NCBI GenBank assembly: GCA_039795165.1 | Contig: JBDKER010000005.1 | Coordinates: forward strand, 62,001-126,000 | Direction of reading: 5' to 3' | Source of the DNA: V1-33 sp039795165 | GTDB taxonomy: Bacteria; Verrucomicrobiota; Verrucomicrobiia; Verrucomicrobiales; V1-33 | Length of the DNA: 64,000 nucleotides | In this document: in pieces, positions 47,568 through 57,585 of the stretch | Layout of the letters: each line of letters begins with the position of its first letter | Position numbering within the stretch: the stretch's first letter is position 1 | Translations under genes and position numbers: made by a program | Notes under the pieces: generated by a model | Database searches by the model: none | What the model was told of the DNA's origin: nothing | Seen by the model: only the letters and a program-made list of their open reading frames with translations

Positions 47568-48752
47568 ATGAACATCCACGAGTATCAGGCCAAGGAACTT
47601 TTCGTCAAATTCGGTGTCCCCACTCCGGGAGGGATCATGGCAGCAACACCCGAGGAAGCGAAGGCAGCCGCCGAGAAACTGACGGGCGGCCTCGTGGTCA
47701 AAGCGCAGATCCATGCCGGCGGCCGCGGCAAGGGAACCTTCCAGAATGGCTTCAAAGGCGGGGTCCACCTCGCGGAAACTCCCGAACGCGCTGCTGAACT
47801 GGCTTCCCAGATGCTCGGTCAGGTCCTCGTGACCCATCAGACCGGCCCCGAAGGCAAACTGGTCAGCAAGGTGCTCATCGCGCAGTCGGTCGACATCAAA
47901 AAGGAATACTACCTCGCCATCCTCCTCGACCGAGCCGAAAAGTGCCCGGTCATCGTGGCCAGCGCGGAAGGCGGCGTGAACATCGAGGAAGTCGCGGAAT
48001 CGCATCCCGAAGCCATCATCCGGACACACGTCCATCCGGCCCTCGGCCTGCAGTCGTTCCAGACCCGCAAGATTGCCCGTCAGATCGGCCTCGGCGGCGA
48101 CAAACTGCGCGCCTTCGAAAAACTCCTCACGGCACTCTACCGTCTCTTCATCGAATGCGATTGTTCGATGGTCGAGGTCAATCCTCTGGTGGAGACGACC
48201 GACGGACAGATTCTGGCGCTCGATGCCAAATTCAATTTCGACGACAATGCGCTCTACCGTCAGAAGGAAGTGGCGGCCATGCGCGACACGACGGAGGAAG
48301 ATCCGCGCGAAGTCGACGCCAGCGCATTCAATCTGAACTACATCGGGCTCGATGGGGACATTGCCTGCATGGTCAATGGAGCGGGTCTCGCGATGGCGAC
48401 CATGGACATCATCAAGCTGCACGGCGGAGAACCCGCCAACTTCCTCGACGTGGGCGGTGGAGCCAACGAGGAACAGGTCAAGCAGGCCTTCCGGATTCTG
48501 CTGTCCGACCCGAAGGTGAAGGCGATCCTCGTGAACATTTTCGGCGGCATCATGCGCTGCGATGTCATTGCCCAGGGCATCATCAATGCCGCCCGCGAAA
48601 TGAAGCTGGAAGTTCCCCTCGTGGTGCGGCTCGAAGGCACCAATGTGGAACAGGGACGCGAATTGCTCGGAGCCAGCGGGCTCAAACTGACCGCCGCGAC
48701 CGACCTCACGGACGCCGCCCAGAAGGTCGTGGCCGCCGCGCAGGCTGCCTGA
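47568..48752 (+). CDS. sucC: Succinyl-CoA synthetase beta subunit
   Basis: The 394-residue protein begins MNIHEYQAKELFVKFGVPTPGG. It has the ATP-grasp segment VVKAQIHAGGRGKG, EVNPLV and FLDVGGGANEEQV, diagnostic of SucC. With SucD it makes succinyl-CoA into succinate plus ATP or GTP in the TCA cycle. The alpha subunit gene sucD, usually just downstream, is missing; the next gene encodes a cytochrome and is preceded by a terminator. Confidence 0.97.
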   Translation: MNIHEYQAKELFVKFGVPTPGGIMAATPEEAKAAAEKLTGGLVVKAQIHAGGRGKGTFQNGFKGGVHLAETPERAAELASQMLGQVLVTHQTGPEGKLVSKVLIAQSVDIKKEYYLAILLDRAEKCPVIVASAEGGVNIEEVAESHPEAIIRTHVHPALGLQSFQTRKIARQIGLGGDKLRAFEKLLTALYRLFIECDCSMVEVNPLVETTDGQILALDAKFNFDDNALYRQKEVAAMRDTTEEDPREVDASAFNLNYIGLDGDIACMVNGAGLAMATMDIIKLHGGEPANFLDVGGGANEEQVKQAFRILLSDPKVKAILVNIFGGIMRCDVIAQGIINAAREMKLEVPLVVRLEGTNVEQGRELLGASGLKLTAATDLTDAAQKVVAAAQAA

Positions 48753-48783
48753 GTTTCCTTGCTGCGGAATCGGATCTTCAAGG

Positions 48784-48826
48784 AAACCGCCTCCGGTGGC
48801 TGTGGCTGCCGGGGGCGGTTTTGTTT
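48784..48826 (+). terminator. Terminator after sucC
   Basis: AAACCGCC and GGCGGTTT close a GC-rich hairpin whose 3' arm runs into TTGTTTT. It lies 32 bases after the sucC stop. Confidence 0.8.
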
Positions 48827-48924
48827 TCCGTGTCGGTGCGGCTGCGCGGGCGCGGTGATAGTTGGGGCCTGCGCGAGGCGTTGCTTGCCATCCGTCCGCG
48901 ATTTCATTATTCCGGCACATTCCG

Positions 48925-51900
48925 ATGAACAAACACTGCATTCCCCCGCTGTTCCGTCTGCTTCCGCTTTCGGTTCTTGTGGCATCCGCCGATGCCCGCC
49001 CGCTCTGGATCTGGGCTCCCCCGAAAGTGGAGCCGAATCAGTCAATCTGGGTCCGCAAAACATTCCAGCTCGATGGCCCGCTCAAGGGGGCACGTGTCTC
49101 GGTTTCTGCCGACAACACATGGGAACTCTGGATCAATGGAGAATTCGCAGGCCGCGGCAATGAATGGTCGGCTCCCAAACGGGTGAATGCCGAGAAATTC
49201 CTCAAGCCCGGCGCCAACGTCATCGCCATCAAGGCCGGCAATGACAACAGCACCGCAGCCGGACTGGTGGCCCGCGTTGAGCGGGGCAAACAGGTCCTGC
49301 TGGAATCGGATGCCTCATGGAAAGTGACCGCGCAGGACCCGGGCGGTGGCTGGGAGAAGCCAGAAACATCCGATGCCTCATGGGCGGCCGCCATGGAAGT
49401 GGCCAAGCTCGGTGACGCCCCGTGGGGTGATGTCTTCGCTGGTGGTGCCCGCGGTGGATCGGGCGGCAGCCTTCTGCCCGCCGAGGAAGTCAAGGTACTC
49501 CCTGGCTTCAAGGCGGAATTGATCTACAGCGTGCCCAAGGGGGATCAGGGATCGTGGGTCAGCATGACCGTCGATGACAAGGGACGGCTCATTACGGGCG
49601 ATCAGGGCGGCGGTCTCTACCGGGTCACGCTCAAGGATGGCGCGGAACCGGAGGTCGAACCGCTCGGCACCAAGGCGGGTCACGCGCAGGGCCTTCTTCA
49701 CATCAACGGTGCGCTCTACGTGGTCACCAACGGCCCCGGCCCCGGATTGTACCGGCTCCGTGATACGGATGGCGACGACAAGTACGACGAAGAAACCCTC
49801 CTGCGCCCCATCGAAGGAGGTGGCGAACACGGACCGCACGCGGTCATTGCCGCACCCGACCGGAAATCGATCTACGTGATCGGTGGAAACCACACCAAGA
49901 CGCCGGATCCGGAAAAGAGCCGCGTCCCGCGCCTCTGGCAGGAAGATCATCTGGTGCCCCGCATGTGGGACGCCAACGGCCATGCCCAGGGCATTCTCGC
50001 CCCCGGTGGCTGGATCTGCCGCACGGATTTCGATGGCAAGGAATGGGAACTCATCTCCATGGGCTACCGGAATCAGTACGACGTTGCCTTCAATGCGACC
50101 GGTGACCTCTTCACCTATGACGCCGACATGGAATGGGATGTCGGCACCCCATGGTACCGTCCGACGCGCATCTGCCAGGCCATGCCAGGCAGTGAATTCG
50201 GCTGGCGTTCCGGCTCCGGCAAGTGGCCGGTGTATTATCCGGACAGTTTGCCTCCGGTCACGGACATCGGTCCTGGCAGCCCCACGGGCGTGGAAGCGGG
50301 ACTTGGTGCCAAGTTCCCCGCCAAGTATCAGCATGCGATCTATGCGGCCGACTGGACCTTCGGTACCATGTACGCGATTCACCTGACTCCCGACGGAGCC
50401 TCGTGGAAGGGCGTGAAGGAGGAATTCGTTTCGGGCAAACCACTGCCTCTCACCGACCTTGTCATCCATCCGAAGGACGGTGCCATGTACTTCCTCGTGG
50501 GTGGCCGCGGCACGCAGTCGGGCCTCTACCGCGTAACTTATACGGGCAGCGAATCCACAGCTCCCGCCCCCGCTCCGGAACTGACTCCGGAAATGAAACT
50601 GCGCCGGGAACTGGAATCCCTGCAGTTGGCAGGACCGTCGGCGGCCGCGCTCGACAAGGCATGGGCGCAGCTAGGCCATGCCGACCGCTGGATCCGCTTT
50701 GCCGCACGCACGGCGGTGGAATTCCAGCCAGCGGCCACATGGGCTCAGCGGGCGCTCGATGAGAAGAATCCTGCGGCGGCCACTCAGGCCCTGCTCGCGC
50801 TCAGCCGTGCGGCTGCGAAGGAACACCAGGCGGCCATTCTCGCGGCCCTCGGACGGATCGACTCTGCAGCGCTCTCCGAACCGGCGAAGCTCGACCTCAT
50901 CCGGACGTACGCGGTTTGTCTGGTGCGGGGCGGCATGCCTGACGAGGCGGCCCGCGCGGCGATCCGTGAGCGTTTCGAACCTCAGTTCCCGGCAGCCAGC
51001 GACGCCCTCAATAAGGAATTGTGCGACCTGCTCTGCGCCGTGGGCAGCCCGGGCGTAGTGTCCCGCGCCATCCAGTTGCTGACGACCGCCCGCGATGATG
51101 CCAACCAGATTGCCGAGGAACAGCTCATTGCCCGCAACGATGGCTATGCCAAGGGCGTGCGCGACGCGATGGCTTCGCGTCCGAACCGCCAGCAGATCGC
51201 CTACGCCTATGCACTGCGCATCGCGAAGGAAGGCTGGACGCCGGAACTGCGCCGCCAGTACTTCCGCTGGTTCAATGGAGCCCGCAAATTCCAGGGCGGC
51301 AACAGCCTGCGCGGCTTCATCGAAATGATCCGCAAGGACGCGCTCGCCAACGTGCCCGCCGAAATGAAGGCGGAACTCGAAGGCCTCTCGGAGGAACTCA
51401 ATGCCGTTCCCGCCGATCTGCCCCGCCCGCAGGGGCCGGGACGCGCGTGGACCATCGACGAAGTCATGGCCCTCACCGCCAATGGCCTCAAGGGCCGCAG
51501 CTACGAGAACGGCGCGAAAATGTTCAAGGCTGTCCTCTGCGCCAACTGCCATCAGTTCGGCACCGAAGGCCGCGGCGGCATCGGACCCGATGTCACCGGG
51601 GCCGGCAACCGCTACACCATGCGCGACCTCCTCGAGAACATCATGGAACCAAGCAAGGTCATCTCGGATCAGTACGAATCCACCCTCATCGAGAAAAAGG
51701 ATGGATCGTCCGTGGTCGGCCGCGTGCTCCAGGACGCCGATGGCAAGGTCAAGGTCGCCGAGAATCCACTCGCACCGGATTCCCTCACGGAAATTCCCGC
51801 AGCCGACATCAAGGCACGCAGCAAATTCCCCGTGAGCGCCATGCCACCCGCTCTTCTCAATTCGCTCAACGAAAATGAGGTCCTCGACCTCATCGCCTAC

Positions 51901-51945
51901 CTGCTGAGCGGCGGGAACAAGGACGACAAGGCCTTCCGGAACTAA
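48925..51945 (+). CDS. PVC-type heme-binding CxxCH protein (dehydrogenase-like)
   Basis: The roughly 1006-residue product has a signal peptide (FRLLPLSVLVASADA). An N-terminal beta domain with FAGRGNEW..KRVNAEKFLKPGANVIAIKAGND follows, like sugar-binding jelly rolls. A beta-propeller region (PGFKAELIYSVPKGDQGSWVSM; LYRLRDTDGDDKYDEETLL) comes next, then a helical HEAT-like part. The C-terminal cytochrome c domain has CANCHQFGTEGRGGIGPDVTGAG and KVISDQYESTLI. This layout is that of PVC-type CxxCH/DUF7133-like proteins thought to oxidise sugars or alcohols in the envelope. It is transcribed alone, between two terminators. Confidence 0.88.
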   Translation: MNKHCIPPLFRLLPLSVLVASADARPLWIWAPPKVEPNQSIWVRKTFQLDGPLKGARVSVSADNTWELWINGEFAGRGNEWSAPKRVNAEKFLKPGANVIAIKAGNDNSTAAGLVARVERGKQVLLESDASWKVTAQDPGGGWEKPETSDASWAAAMEVAKLGDAPWGDVFAGGARGGSGGSLLPAEEVKVLPGFKAELIYSVPKGDQGSWVSMTVDDKGRLITGDQGGGLYRVTLKDGAEPEVEPLGTKAGHAQGLLHINGALYVVTNGPGPGLYRLRDTDGDDKYDEETLLRPIEGGGEHGPHAVIAAPDRKSIYVIGGNHTKTPDPEKSRVPRLWQEDHLVPRMWDANGHAQGILAPGGWICRTDFDGKEWELISMGYRNQYDVAFNATGDLFTYDADMEWDVGTPWYRPTRICQAMPGSEFGWRSGSGKWPVYYPDSLPPVTDIGPGSPTGVEAGLGAKFPAKYQHAIYAADWTFGTMYAIHLTPDGASWKGVKEEFVSGKPLPLTDLVIHPKDGAMYFLVGGRGTQSGLYRVTYTGSESTAPAPAPELTPEMKLRRELESLQLAGPSAAALDKAWAQLGHADRWIRFAARTAVEFQPAATWAQRALDEKNPAAATQALLALSRAAAKEHQAAILAALGRIDSAALSEPAKLDLIRTYAVCLVRGGMPDEAARAAIRERFEPQFPAASDALNKELCDLLCAVGSPGVVSRAIQLLTTARDDANQIAEEQLIARNDGYAKGVRDAMASRPNRQQIAYAYALRIAKEGWTPELRRQYFRWFNGARKFQGGNSLRGFIEMIRKDALANVPAEMKAELEGLSEELNAVPADLPRPQGPGRAWTIDEVMALTANGLKGRSYENGAKMFKAVLCANCHQFGTEGRGGIGPDVTGAGNRYTMRDLLENIMEPSKVISDQYESTLIEKKDGSSVVGRVLQDADGKVKVAENPLAPDSLTEIPAADIKARSKFPVSAMPPALLNSLNENEVLDLIAYLLSGGNKDDKAFRN

Positions 51946-51983
51946 GCGTCCCTCCGGAGGATTCCTCCGCAGCAGAAAATACC

Positions 51984-52018
51984 GCGGGGCTGCCGTCTTC
52001 ACCGATGGCAGCCCCGTT
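51984..52018 (+). terminator. Terminator after the CxxCH gene
   Basis: GCGGGGCTGCC and GGCAGCCCCGT form an 11-bp stem with a 12-base loop, followed by TTTGCTTT. It lies 38 bases past the stop. Confidence 0.75.
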
Positions 52019-52056
52019 TGCTTTGGCGCGGAGCACGGCCACCGCCGATCCGGATC

Positions 52057-53382
52057 TCAGTGCCCGCTGAAGGATGCATCGAGGGGAAGTCCGCCGCTCA
52101 ACGAAGCCGCCTCGGGAATTGCAAAGCCGTACAGCAGGCCATGCCCGTCCGGATAGTTTTCGCCGGGCTTCCCGGCGTGCGCGGCCAGCCCGAAGAGCCG
52201 CGAACCGACAAGGACCGGAGTGCGCATGGGGGTCGCTCCATTGGTGCCGCCATCGAACACATGAAGAACCTGCATGGTCTTCGATTTCAGATCGATGGCG
52301 TACAGGGTGCCCGGGCGGTTGCCGCCGCGCTGATTGTTTCCGTGGGTGGATCCGTACAGAAAACGGCCGTCGGATGAGAACACCACACTGCCATTTGGCT
52401 TGGATCCCCCGCGCTGACCGCAGCCGCTGAAGCTGATGACGGTTTCGAAGCGGCTGCCGTCCGGCTGAATGCGGAAGACGGATCCATGTTCCTCCGGATT
52501 GCTGAACGTCCCGTGCGTTGTCCCGTAGAGCCAGCCATCAGGCGACGCCGCAAGGCAATCGTAGGGATGCCCGTCGCCGGCTGCAAAGCGATGGAGCACC
52601 TTGAACTCCGAGCCATCAGGCCGGAGCCGGAAAATGGCTCCGTGCGCGTCGGGTTCCTTGCGTTCGTAATCCGAAGTCATCCCGTAGACCCAGCCATCGT
52701 GAAAGAGCAGGCTGCCGCTCGGGTGGAATCCGGCTTCGCCCCCGAGTTCCGCCAGCATTTCCGTTTTTCCGGAATCGAGATCGTGACAGTAGACGCAGCC
52801 GGCGAAGCCATTGCGGACCCCGCCATGAAACGCGGTGCCGATGAGTTGACGGCTGACGAGGATAGGGCCGTTCTTGGGCGAACCTCCCGCGGGATCGCCG
52901 TTTTTGAAATGGTGGAGCACCCTGAAGCCGGATCCATCGTGCCCAATGGCATAGAGCGTTCCATTGCCATGCATTCCTCCGCCCGTAGTGATGCCATGGA
53001 TGCGGTCGCCTCCGTCGCAGAGCCTTCCGAAGGGCCCGGTGCCGTCGGCTTGCCGGAATTGATGGAGCACGGTGAGCGACCCACCGGGCGTGACCCGGAA
53101 GAGTGATCCTCCGCCGTGTTCCCCCATCTCGGATCCCGCCCCGTAGAGGTTTCCGCCCGATGCGAGGACGTCTCCAAAGGGACGCGAGCCGTCCGCGCCA
53201 TTCAGGGCCACGACGGCGCTGAATCCGGTGGCCGCCACCGGTTCCGATGCATTCCCAGCCCGTTCCCAGCGCTGAGGTGCCGCCTCACGCGGGGGCCCCG
53301 CTCCCTGCAGAGGTGCCTCGGGATTCCCGCAGGAATTGAACAGCATCACGGAAACAAGCAGCGAAGAATTCCGGAGGTTCAT
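52057..53382 (-). CDS. GloVer-repeat lipoprotein
   Basis: The 441-residue product has a lipoprotein signal (LLVSVMLFNSCG). The mature part repeats units of about 50 residues with the pattern (L/I)(Y/H)G.T..GG..G.G.L(F/Y)........LH.F. One example is GDRIHGITTGGGMHGNGTLYAIGHDGSGFRVLHHF. This is the choice-of-anchor tandem repeat GloVer family, likely a beta-propeller. The function is unknown; it is surface exposed by inference. It is last in a six-gene minus-strand run, 42 bases after the esterase gene. Confidence 0.85.
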   Translation of the reverse strand: MNLRNSSLLVSVMLFNSCGNPEAPLQGAGPPREAAPQRWERAGNASEPVAATGFSAVVALNGADGSRPFGDVLASGGNLYGAGSEMGEHGGGSLFRVTPGGSLTVLHQFRQADGTGPFGRLCDGGDRIHGITTGGGMHGNGTLYAIGHDGSGFRVLHHFKNGDPAGGSPKNGPILVSRQLIGTAFHGGVRNGFAGCVYCHDLDSGKTEMLAELGGEAGFHPSGSLLFHDGWVYGMTSDYERKEPDAHGAIFRLRPDGSEFKVLHRFAAGDGHPYDCLAASPDGWLYGTTHGTFSNPEEHGSVFRIQPDGSRFETVISFSGCGQRGGSKPNGSVVFSSDGRFLYGSTHGNNQRGGNRPGTLYAIDLKSKTMQVLHVFDGGTNGATPMRTPVLVGSRLFGLAAHAGKPGENYPDGHGLLYGFAIPEAASLSGGLPLDASFSGH

Positions 53383-53424
53383 GGCACATGGTGGGAGTGG
53401 TCAGAGGATCAGTAAGACAAAGAT

Positions 53425-54333
53425 TCACGGGCCCGCCTCCCGCAGCGTCGGTGCACCGGCCAGATAGCCGGATTTCGTCAGGAAGCGGTCGGTCTCCACG
53501 AGAGCGCGGACGATTTCCGCAGGCTTGCCATAGCCCGGCAGCAGGAAGGCATGCCCGGTGCCCTCGAGCGAGACCAGTTGGCACGGGCGGCCCGCTGCCA
53601 GCATGGATTTCTGAAAGGAAGCCGATTGAGCGTGGGGAACGGTTTTGTCTGCGGTGCCGTGCAGGAGGAGCGTGGGCGGTGTCGACTTCCCGACGGCCCG
53701 GAGCGGGGAAAGGGCCTGCAGCCGTGCTGCGGCGGTGCCGGCTGCCCCGGCTGGAGTCCCTGGCAGATCCTTGAGCCATGAAATCGCGGTCAGATCGAGG
53801 GCGGCATTGCAGAGCACCATGGCATCGGGCACCGAAGACGGACCAGCGGCGTCGCCGGACGGCAGCGTGCCAAGGGCCGCCGCCAGATGACCACCCGAGG
53901 AATCGCCGAGAACCGCAATCTTCGAGGGATCAATGCCGAGTTCCCGCGCATGACTGCGCAGGTGGCGGATGGCGGTCCGGCAATCATCGAGGCTGTCGTG
54001 CACCGTCACTGGTCCGCCGTCGGGAGCAAGGCGGTAGGCTACGCTGATGGCGATGGCTCCGCGCGAGGCAAAGTAGCGGCAATGCGGAAACATGAGGTCG
54101 GGCGTTCCGGATTTCCATCCCCCGCCATGAATCCAGAGAGTCACGGCGCGCTGATCCGAGGCCTTGTGATCCTTCGGCAGAAACACGTGCAGGGTCACTT
54201 TGCGGTTTCCCTTTCCCTCTGCTGTCCACAGCACAGGAGCGGGACCATCGGCGGTGAAATCCGTCAGTTCCGCAGCCCGCAGCATGCCGAAGGAGGCAAG
54301 CAGCGCGGCAAGCATGGTGCGGCGGAGAAGCAT
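53425..54333 (-). CDS. Secreted alpha/beta hydrolase, esterase/lipase
   Basis: The 302-residue enzyme has a signal peptide (MLAALLASFGMLRAA). Motifs are the oxyanion loop HGGGW (69-73), the nucleophile elbow GDSSGG (Ser145), an acid in LLLHGTADKTVP and a late GTGHAF His. This is the layout of hormone-sensitive-lipase-like or BD-FAE-type carboxylesterases. It likely removes acyl groups from sugars or other esters outside the cytoplasm. It follows fhs by 24 bases on the same strand. Confidence 0.88.
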   Translation of the reverse strand: MLLRRTMLAALLASFGMLRAAELTDFTADGPAPVLWTAEGKGNRKVTLHVFLPKDHKASDQRAVTLWIHGGGWKSGTPDLMFPHCRYFASRGAIAISVAYRLAPDGGPVTVHDSLDDCRTAIRHLRSHARELGIDPSKIAVLGDSSGGHLAAALGTLPSGDAAGPSSVPDAMVLCNAALDLTAISWLKDLPGTPAGAAGTAAARLQALSPLRAVGKSTPPTLLLHGTADKTVPHAQSASFQKSMLAAGRPCQLVSLEGTGHAFLLPGYGKPAEIVRALVETDRFLTKSGYLAGAPTLREAGP

Positions 54334-54357
54334 GAGATCCGGGGAGGTACTGGATGT

Positions 54358-55968
54358 TCAGATGCCCGTGATGGAGCCGTCGGGAGTGACGTCGATGCGT
54401 TCGGCCGCGGGTACCTTCGGGAGAGCAGGCATGCGCATGAGCGTTCCGGTGAGGGCCACGAGGAAGCCAGGTCCGGCTGCGAGTTCGAAATCGCGCACAT
54501 TGATGGTGAAACCCGTGGGGCGTCCGAGCCGCTGTGGGTCATCGGAAAGCGAATTCTGCGTCTTCGCCATGCAGACGGGAAGGTGACCGTAGCCGCTCCG
54601 GCTGAACTGATCGAGGCGGGCTTCGGCGGTTTCGGAGAAGGTGACGCCGTCTGCTCCGTAGATGCGCTTCGCGATGGTGTTCACAGCGTGGCGGATGCTG
54701 TCGCCGGTCTGGTAGAGTGGCTGGTGCGGAGGTGTTTCCTTAGCGGCTGCCGCGGCCACGAGGTCGGCCAGTTCTGTGCAGCCGTCGCCTCCCGCTGCAA
54801 AGGCATTGGCCACCGCCACCGGAATGCCGCGGGCGGCGCACCATGAACGCACCGCTTCGAGTTCATCGTCGTGATCCGTATGGAAGCGGTTGATGGCAAC
54901 GACGACTGGTTTGCCGAACTGGGCGGCGCTGTCGAGGTGGGCGGCAAGATTATCGAGTCCGCGCCCGACGGCCGTGACGTCCGGTTGTGTGAGCGCATCA
55001 AGGGTCGTGCCCCCATGCATCTTGAGCGCGCGCACGGTGGCCACAATGACCACGGCAGCGGGATCGAGCCCGGCCTTGCGGCATTTGATATGGAAGAATT
55101 TCTCGCCACCGAGATCGAAGGCGAATCCTGCTTCGGTGACGGCGTAGTCGGCATGCGCCAGTGCCATGCGGGTGGCGAGCACGGAATTGCACCCGTGTGC
55201 AATGTTTGCAAATGGCCCGCCATGAAGGAACGCGGGCACGCCTTCGATGCTCTGCACGAGGTTCGGTTCGAGGGCATCGCGCAGCAGAGCGAGCGCTGCC
55301 CCGGTGACCCGCAGCGACTTCGCTGTGACTGCCTCGCCGTCCTCCGTGAAACCAAGCACAATGCGGTCGATCATGGCACGGAGATCATCGCGAGACTCCG
55401 AAAGGCAGAGGGCCGCCATGATTTCCGAGGCCGCTGTAATATCGAAACCGGTGCTGCGTTCCGCAGGTCCTCCGCGGTCGGTCGTGATGCGGCGCAGCGA
55501 GCGGTCGTTCATGTCGAGCACGCGCTTCCAGAGCAGACGGTCCGGGGTGAGCGGAAGATTGCCATGCTGCATGGCATTGTCAGCCGCCGCCGAGAGTAGA
55601 TTGTGGGCCGACGTGATCGCATGGAAGTCGCCGGTGAAATGGAGATTGATCGACTGGGCGGGCTCGACCGTGCATCGTCCGCCCCCGGTGGCTCCGCCTT
55701 TCCGTCCAAACACCGGACCCATGCTCGGCTGCCGCAGAGCCAGCGCGACAGAGCGTCCGGTTTTCCGCAGTCCCTGGGCAAGGCCGATGGAAATAGTCGT
55801 TTTGCCTTCCCCGGCCGGTGTGGGTGTGATCGCCGACACCAGAATGAGACGGCCATGCCGCGGAGGCGAAGCGAGGGCGGAAAGGGGGACCTTGGCTTTG
55901 TCGGATCCGTAGCAGTTCAGAATGGCGGGATCGATCCCAAGGGCCGCGGCGGTGCGCTGGATGCTCAT
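54358..55968 (-). CDS. fhs: Formate--tetrahydrofolate ligase
   Basis: The 536-residue enzyme begins a conserved stretch AALGIDPAILNCYGSDKAKV and carries the P-loop TPTPAGEGKTT. LRQPSMGPVFGRKGGATGGG, PFANIAHGCNSV and IPVAVANAFAAGGDG follow, all diagnostic of Fhs. It makes 10-formyl-THF from formate, THF and ATP for one-carbon metabolism. It ends PDGSITGI, typical of the family. ATG 55977 is an alternative start. The neighbours (sugar phosphate protein and esterase) are not folate genes. Confidence 0.95.
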   Translation of the reverse strand: MSIQRTAAALGIDPAILNCYGSDKAKVPLSALASPPRHGRLILVSAITPTPAGEGKTTISIGLAQGLRKTGRSVALALRQPSMGPVFGRKGGATGGGRCTVEPAQSINLHFTGDFHAITSAHNLLSAAADNAMQHGNLPLTPDRLLWKRVLDMNDRSLRRITTDRGGPAERSTGFDITAASEIMAALCLSESRDDLRAMIDRIVLGFTEDGEAVTAKSLRVTGAALALLRDALEPNLVQSIEGVPAFLHGGPFANIAHGCNSVLATRMALAHADYAVTEAGFAFDLGGEKFFHIKCRKAGLDPAAVVIVATVRALKMHGGTTLDALTQPDVTAVGRGLDNLAAHLDSAAQFGKPVVVAINRFHTDHDDELEAVRSWCAARGIPVAVANAFAAGGDGCTELADLVAAAAAKETPPHQPLYQTGDSIRHAVNTIAKRIYGADGVTFSETAEARLDQFSRSGYGHLPVCMAKTQNSLSDDPQRLGRPTGFTINVRDFELAAGPGFLVALTGTLMRMPALPKVPAAERIDVTPDGSITGI

Positions 55969-56024
55969 GATGAACATGCTGGCAAGACCATGGGCCGATG
56001 GCAAGCAGAAGTGCCCGCAGCCTG

Positions 56025-57560
56025 TCAGGGCGGGTTGGCGAGCGCTTCGAGGGTTCGGAGCACGACTGATTGATCCGGCTTGAGATCAACCATGACCCGG
56101 AAGAGGGCGCGGCAGGCTTCCTCGTAGCTGGGCTGGAGTCCTCGGCGTGCTGCCAGCAGCCGCACGTAGCGGATGGCGCGGTCGATCAGTTTGTTGTTCG
56201 CGGGCCGCACCCAGGTCATGACATTGTCTTCGTAGCGTCCCAGCCGACCCATGAGGAGAGTGCTGTGCGCATTGAGCATCAGTTTCAGCAGCAGGTGGGC
56301 TTCCACCATGCCAAGCGGACCGTCCGCGGCCTGCCAGCGGAGAGTATGGTGCAGTGGACCGTAGTGCAGCATGATGCGCCCGGGGCCGCCTTCGATGCGG
56401 AAGACATGATGCAGTGCCCCGCGCGTGCGGCGGCGGCGCAGCTCCGGCAGCCGGGCGGAAAAATCATAACCATGAATGACCTTCAGTCCGGTGGTGGCGG
56501 CCACCTCCGGCCAGTCGACCGCGCGGGGCCTGCGATGCAGCAGTTTCAGCCATGCCGAGGGCGCATCCTGAGCCGAGGGCATGAAAAGATGGCACCATGA
56601 TGCCCGCGCTTTCGGGTCGTTCTGATTCTCAAATGGATTCAGGCTGAAGGTCGGGCTGCGTTCCGTGGTGTCGGTGAGTACCGTGATGCCGAACGGACCG
56701 GGTTCGTAGAGCGTGTATTCTCCCAGGGTGCAGAGCGCGGCTTCGCGTTCGGTGAAGGCAGCGAGGAATGACCAGTCGCTGGATTCCACGAGCGCCCGGA
56801 ATCGTCCGGGCAGGGCTGCGGCTGACGCAGGGTCGAGTCGGCCTGCGAATGCAAAGGCGAGGGCTGCGGTGAGCACGGTGGTGGCCTGCATGCGCGTGCT
56901 GCCGCTCAGCGCCATTGGACCGACCGCGAGGTTCACTTTGCGGATGGCCGGATTGGCAAGGACGCGGCGCGATCGTTCTGCCGAAGCCGCAAGGACGTCG
57001 TCAGGATTGCAGTACAGAAAGAACGGAGCCTGCGACGAGACCTCGGCCGCGCGCTCGGTGGCCCCAATCACCCACGGAGTTTCCCCTCCTTCGGTCGAGG
57101 CCAGCAGCAGGTCGCCATCGCGGAACCCAAGGTCGTCGAGCTGCCGCGCCCCGTATTCCGGATGGTCCTCGAATTTCTCCACCGCCCGGATCAACGCGAG
57201 ATCTCCCCCCGCCATGAAGGCGAGCACGCGATCCGCCAGTTCCTTCGGCAGCAGACCTTCGCGGCAGAATAATTCGAGGGAAAGCGACAGCCGACCGGTG
57301 GCCCCGCAGCCGCACAGGAAAACCCGGTGGCCGCGCCCGAGACAGTCGGCAATGGCTTCCGCAATCTCCGGCAGCTGCCGCGCCGCTTCCGTGAATTTCC
57401 TCAGCGCCAGCAGGTCGACCTCGCGCAGCACCCGGATGCCTTCCGCGAGGTCTTCGTGCGCCAGCTGGGCCAGCTGACTGGTCAGCGGATGAGGCGATTC
57501 GGTATCGAGCGATCCCAGCTGAAAGTCTCCGGCGATGGTGAGGAATTCGTCGGCATTCAT
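56025..57560 (-). CDS. SIS-domain protein related to MurQ etherase and glucokinase regulator, extended
   Basis: The 511-residue protein has a first SIS domain with FLCGCGATGRLSLSLELF (84-98), MAGGDLALIRAVEKFED and GPMALSGSTRMQATT. These match MurNAc-6-phosphate etherase (MurQ), and the two catalytic-type glutamates appear retained (Glu96; Glu128/Glu131). MurQ is about 300 residues. Here about 200 more residues follow, with a MurQ-like end (LKLMLNAHSTLLMGRLGRYEDNVMTWVRPANNKLIDRAIRYVR). The size fits the two-SIS-domain glucokinase-regulator/MurQ superfamily. The gene lies 25 bases after the HAD phosphatase gene. A role in amino-sugar phosphate metabolism is inferred. Confidence 0.75.
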   Translation of the reverse strand: MNADEFLTIAGDFQLGSLDTESPHPLTSQLAQLAHEDLAEGIRVLREVDLLALRKFTEAARQLPEIAEAIADCLGRGHRVFLCGCGATGRLSLSLELFCREGLLPKELADRVLAFMAGGDLALIRAVEKFEDHPEYGARQLDDLGFRDGDLLLASTEGGETPWVIGATERAAEVSSQAPFFLYCNPDDVLAASAERSRRVLANPAIRKVNLAVGPMALSGSTRMQATTVLTAALAFAFAGRLDPASAAALPGRFRALVESSDWSFLAAFTEREAALCTLGEYTLYEPGPFGITVLTDTTERSPTFSLNPFENQNDPKARASWCHLFMPSAQDAPSAWLKLLHRRPRAVDWPEVAATTGLKVIHGYDFSARLPELRRRRTRGALHHVFRIEGGPGRIMLHYGPLHHTLRWQAADGPLGMVEAHLLLKLMLNAHSTLLMGRLGRYEDNVMTWVRPANNKLIDRAIRYVRLLAARRGLQPSYEEACRALFRVMVDLKPDQSVVLRTLEALANPP

Positions 57561-57585
57561 GCGGGAAGGGGAGGGGAGGGAAGAA

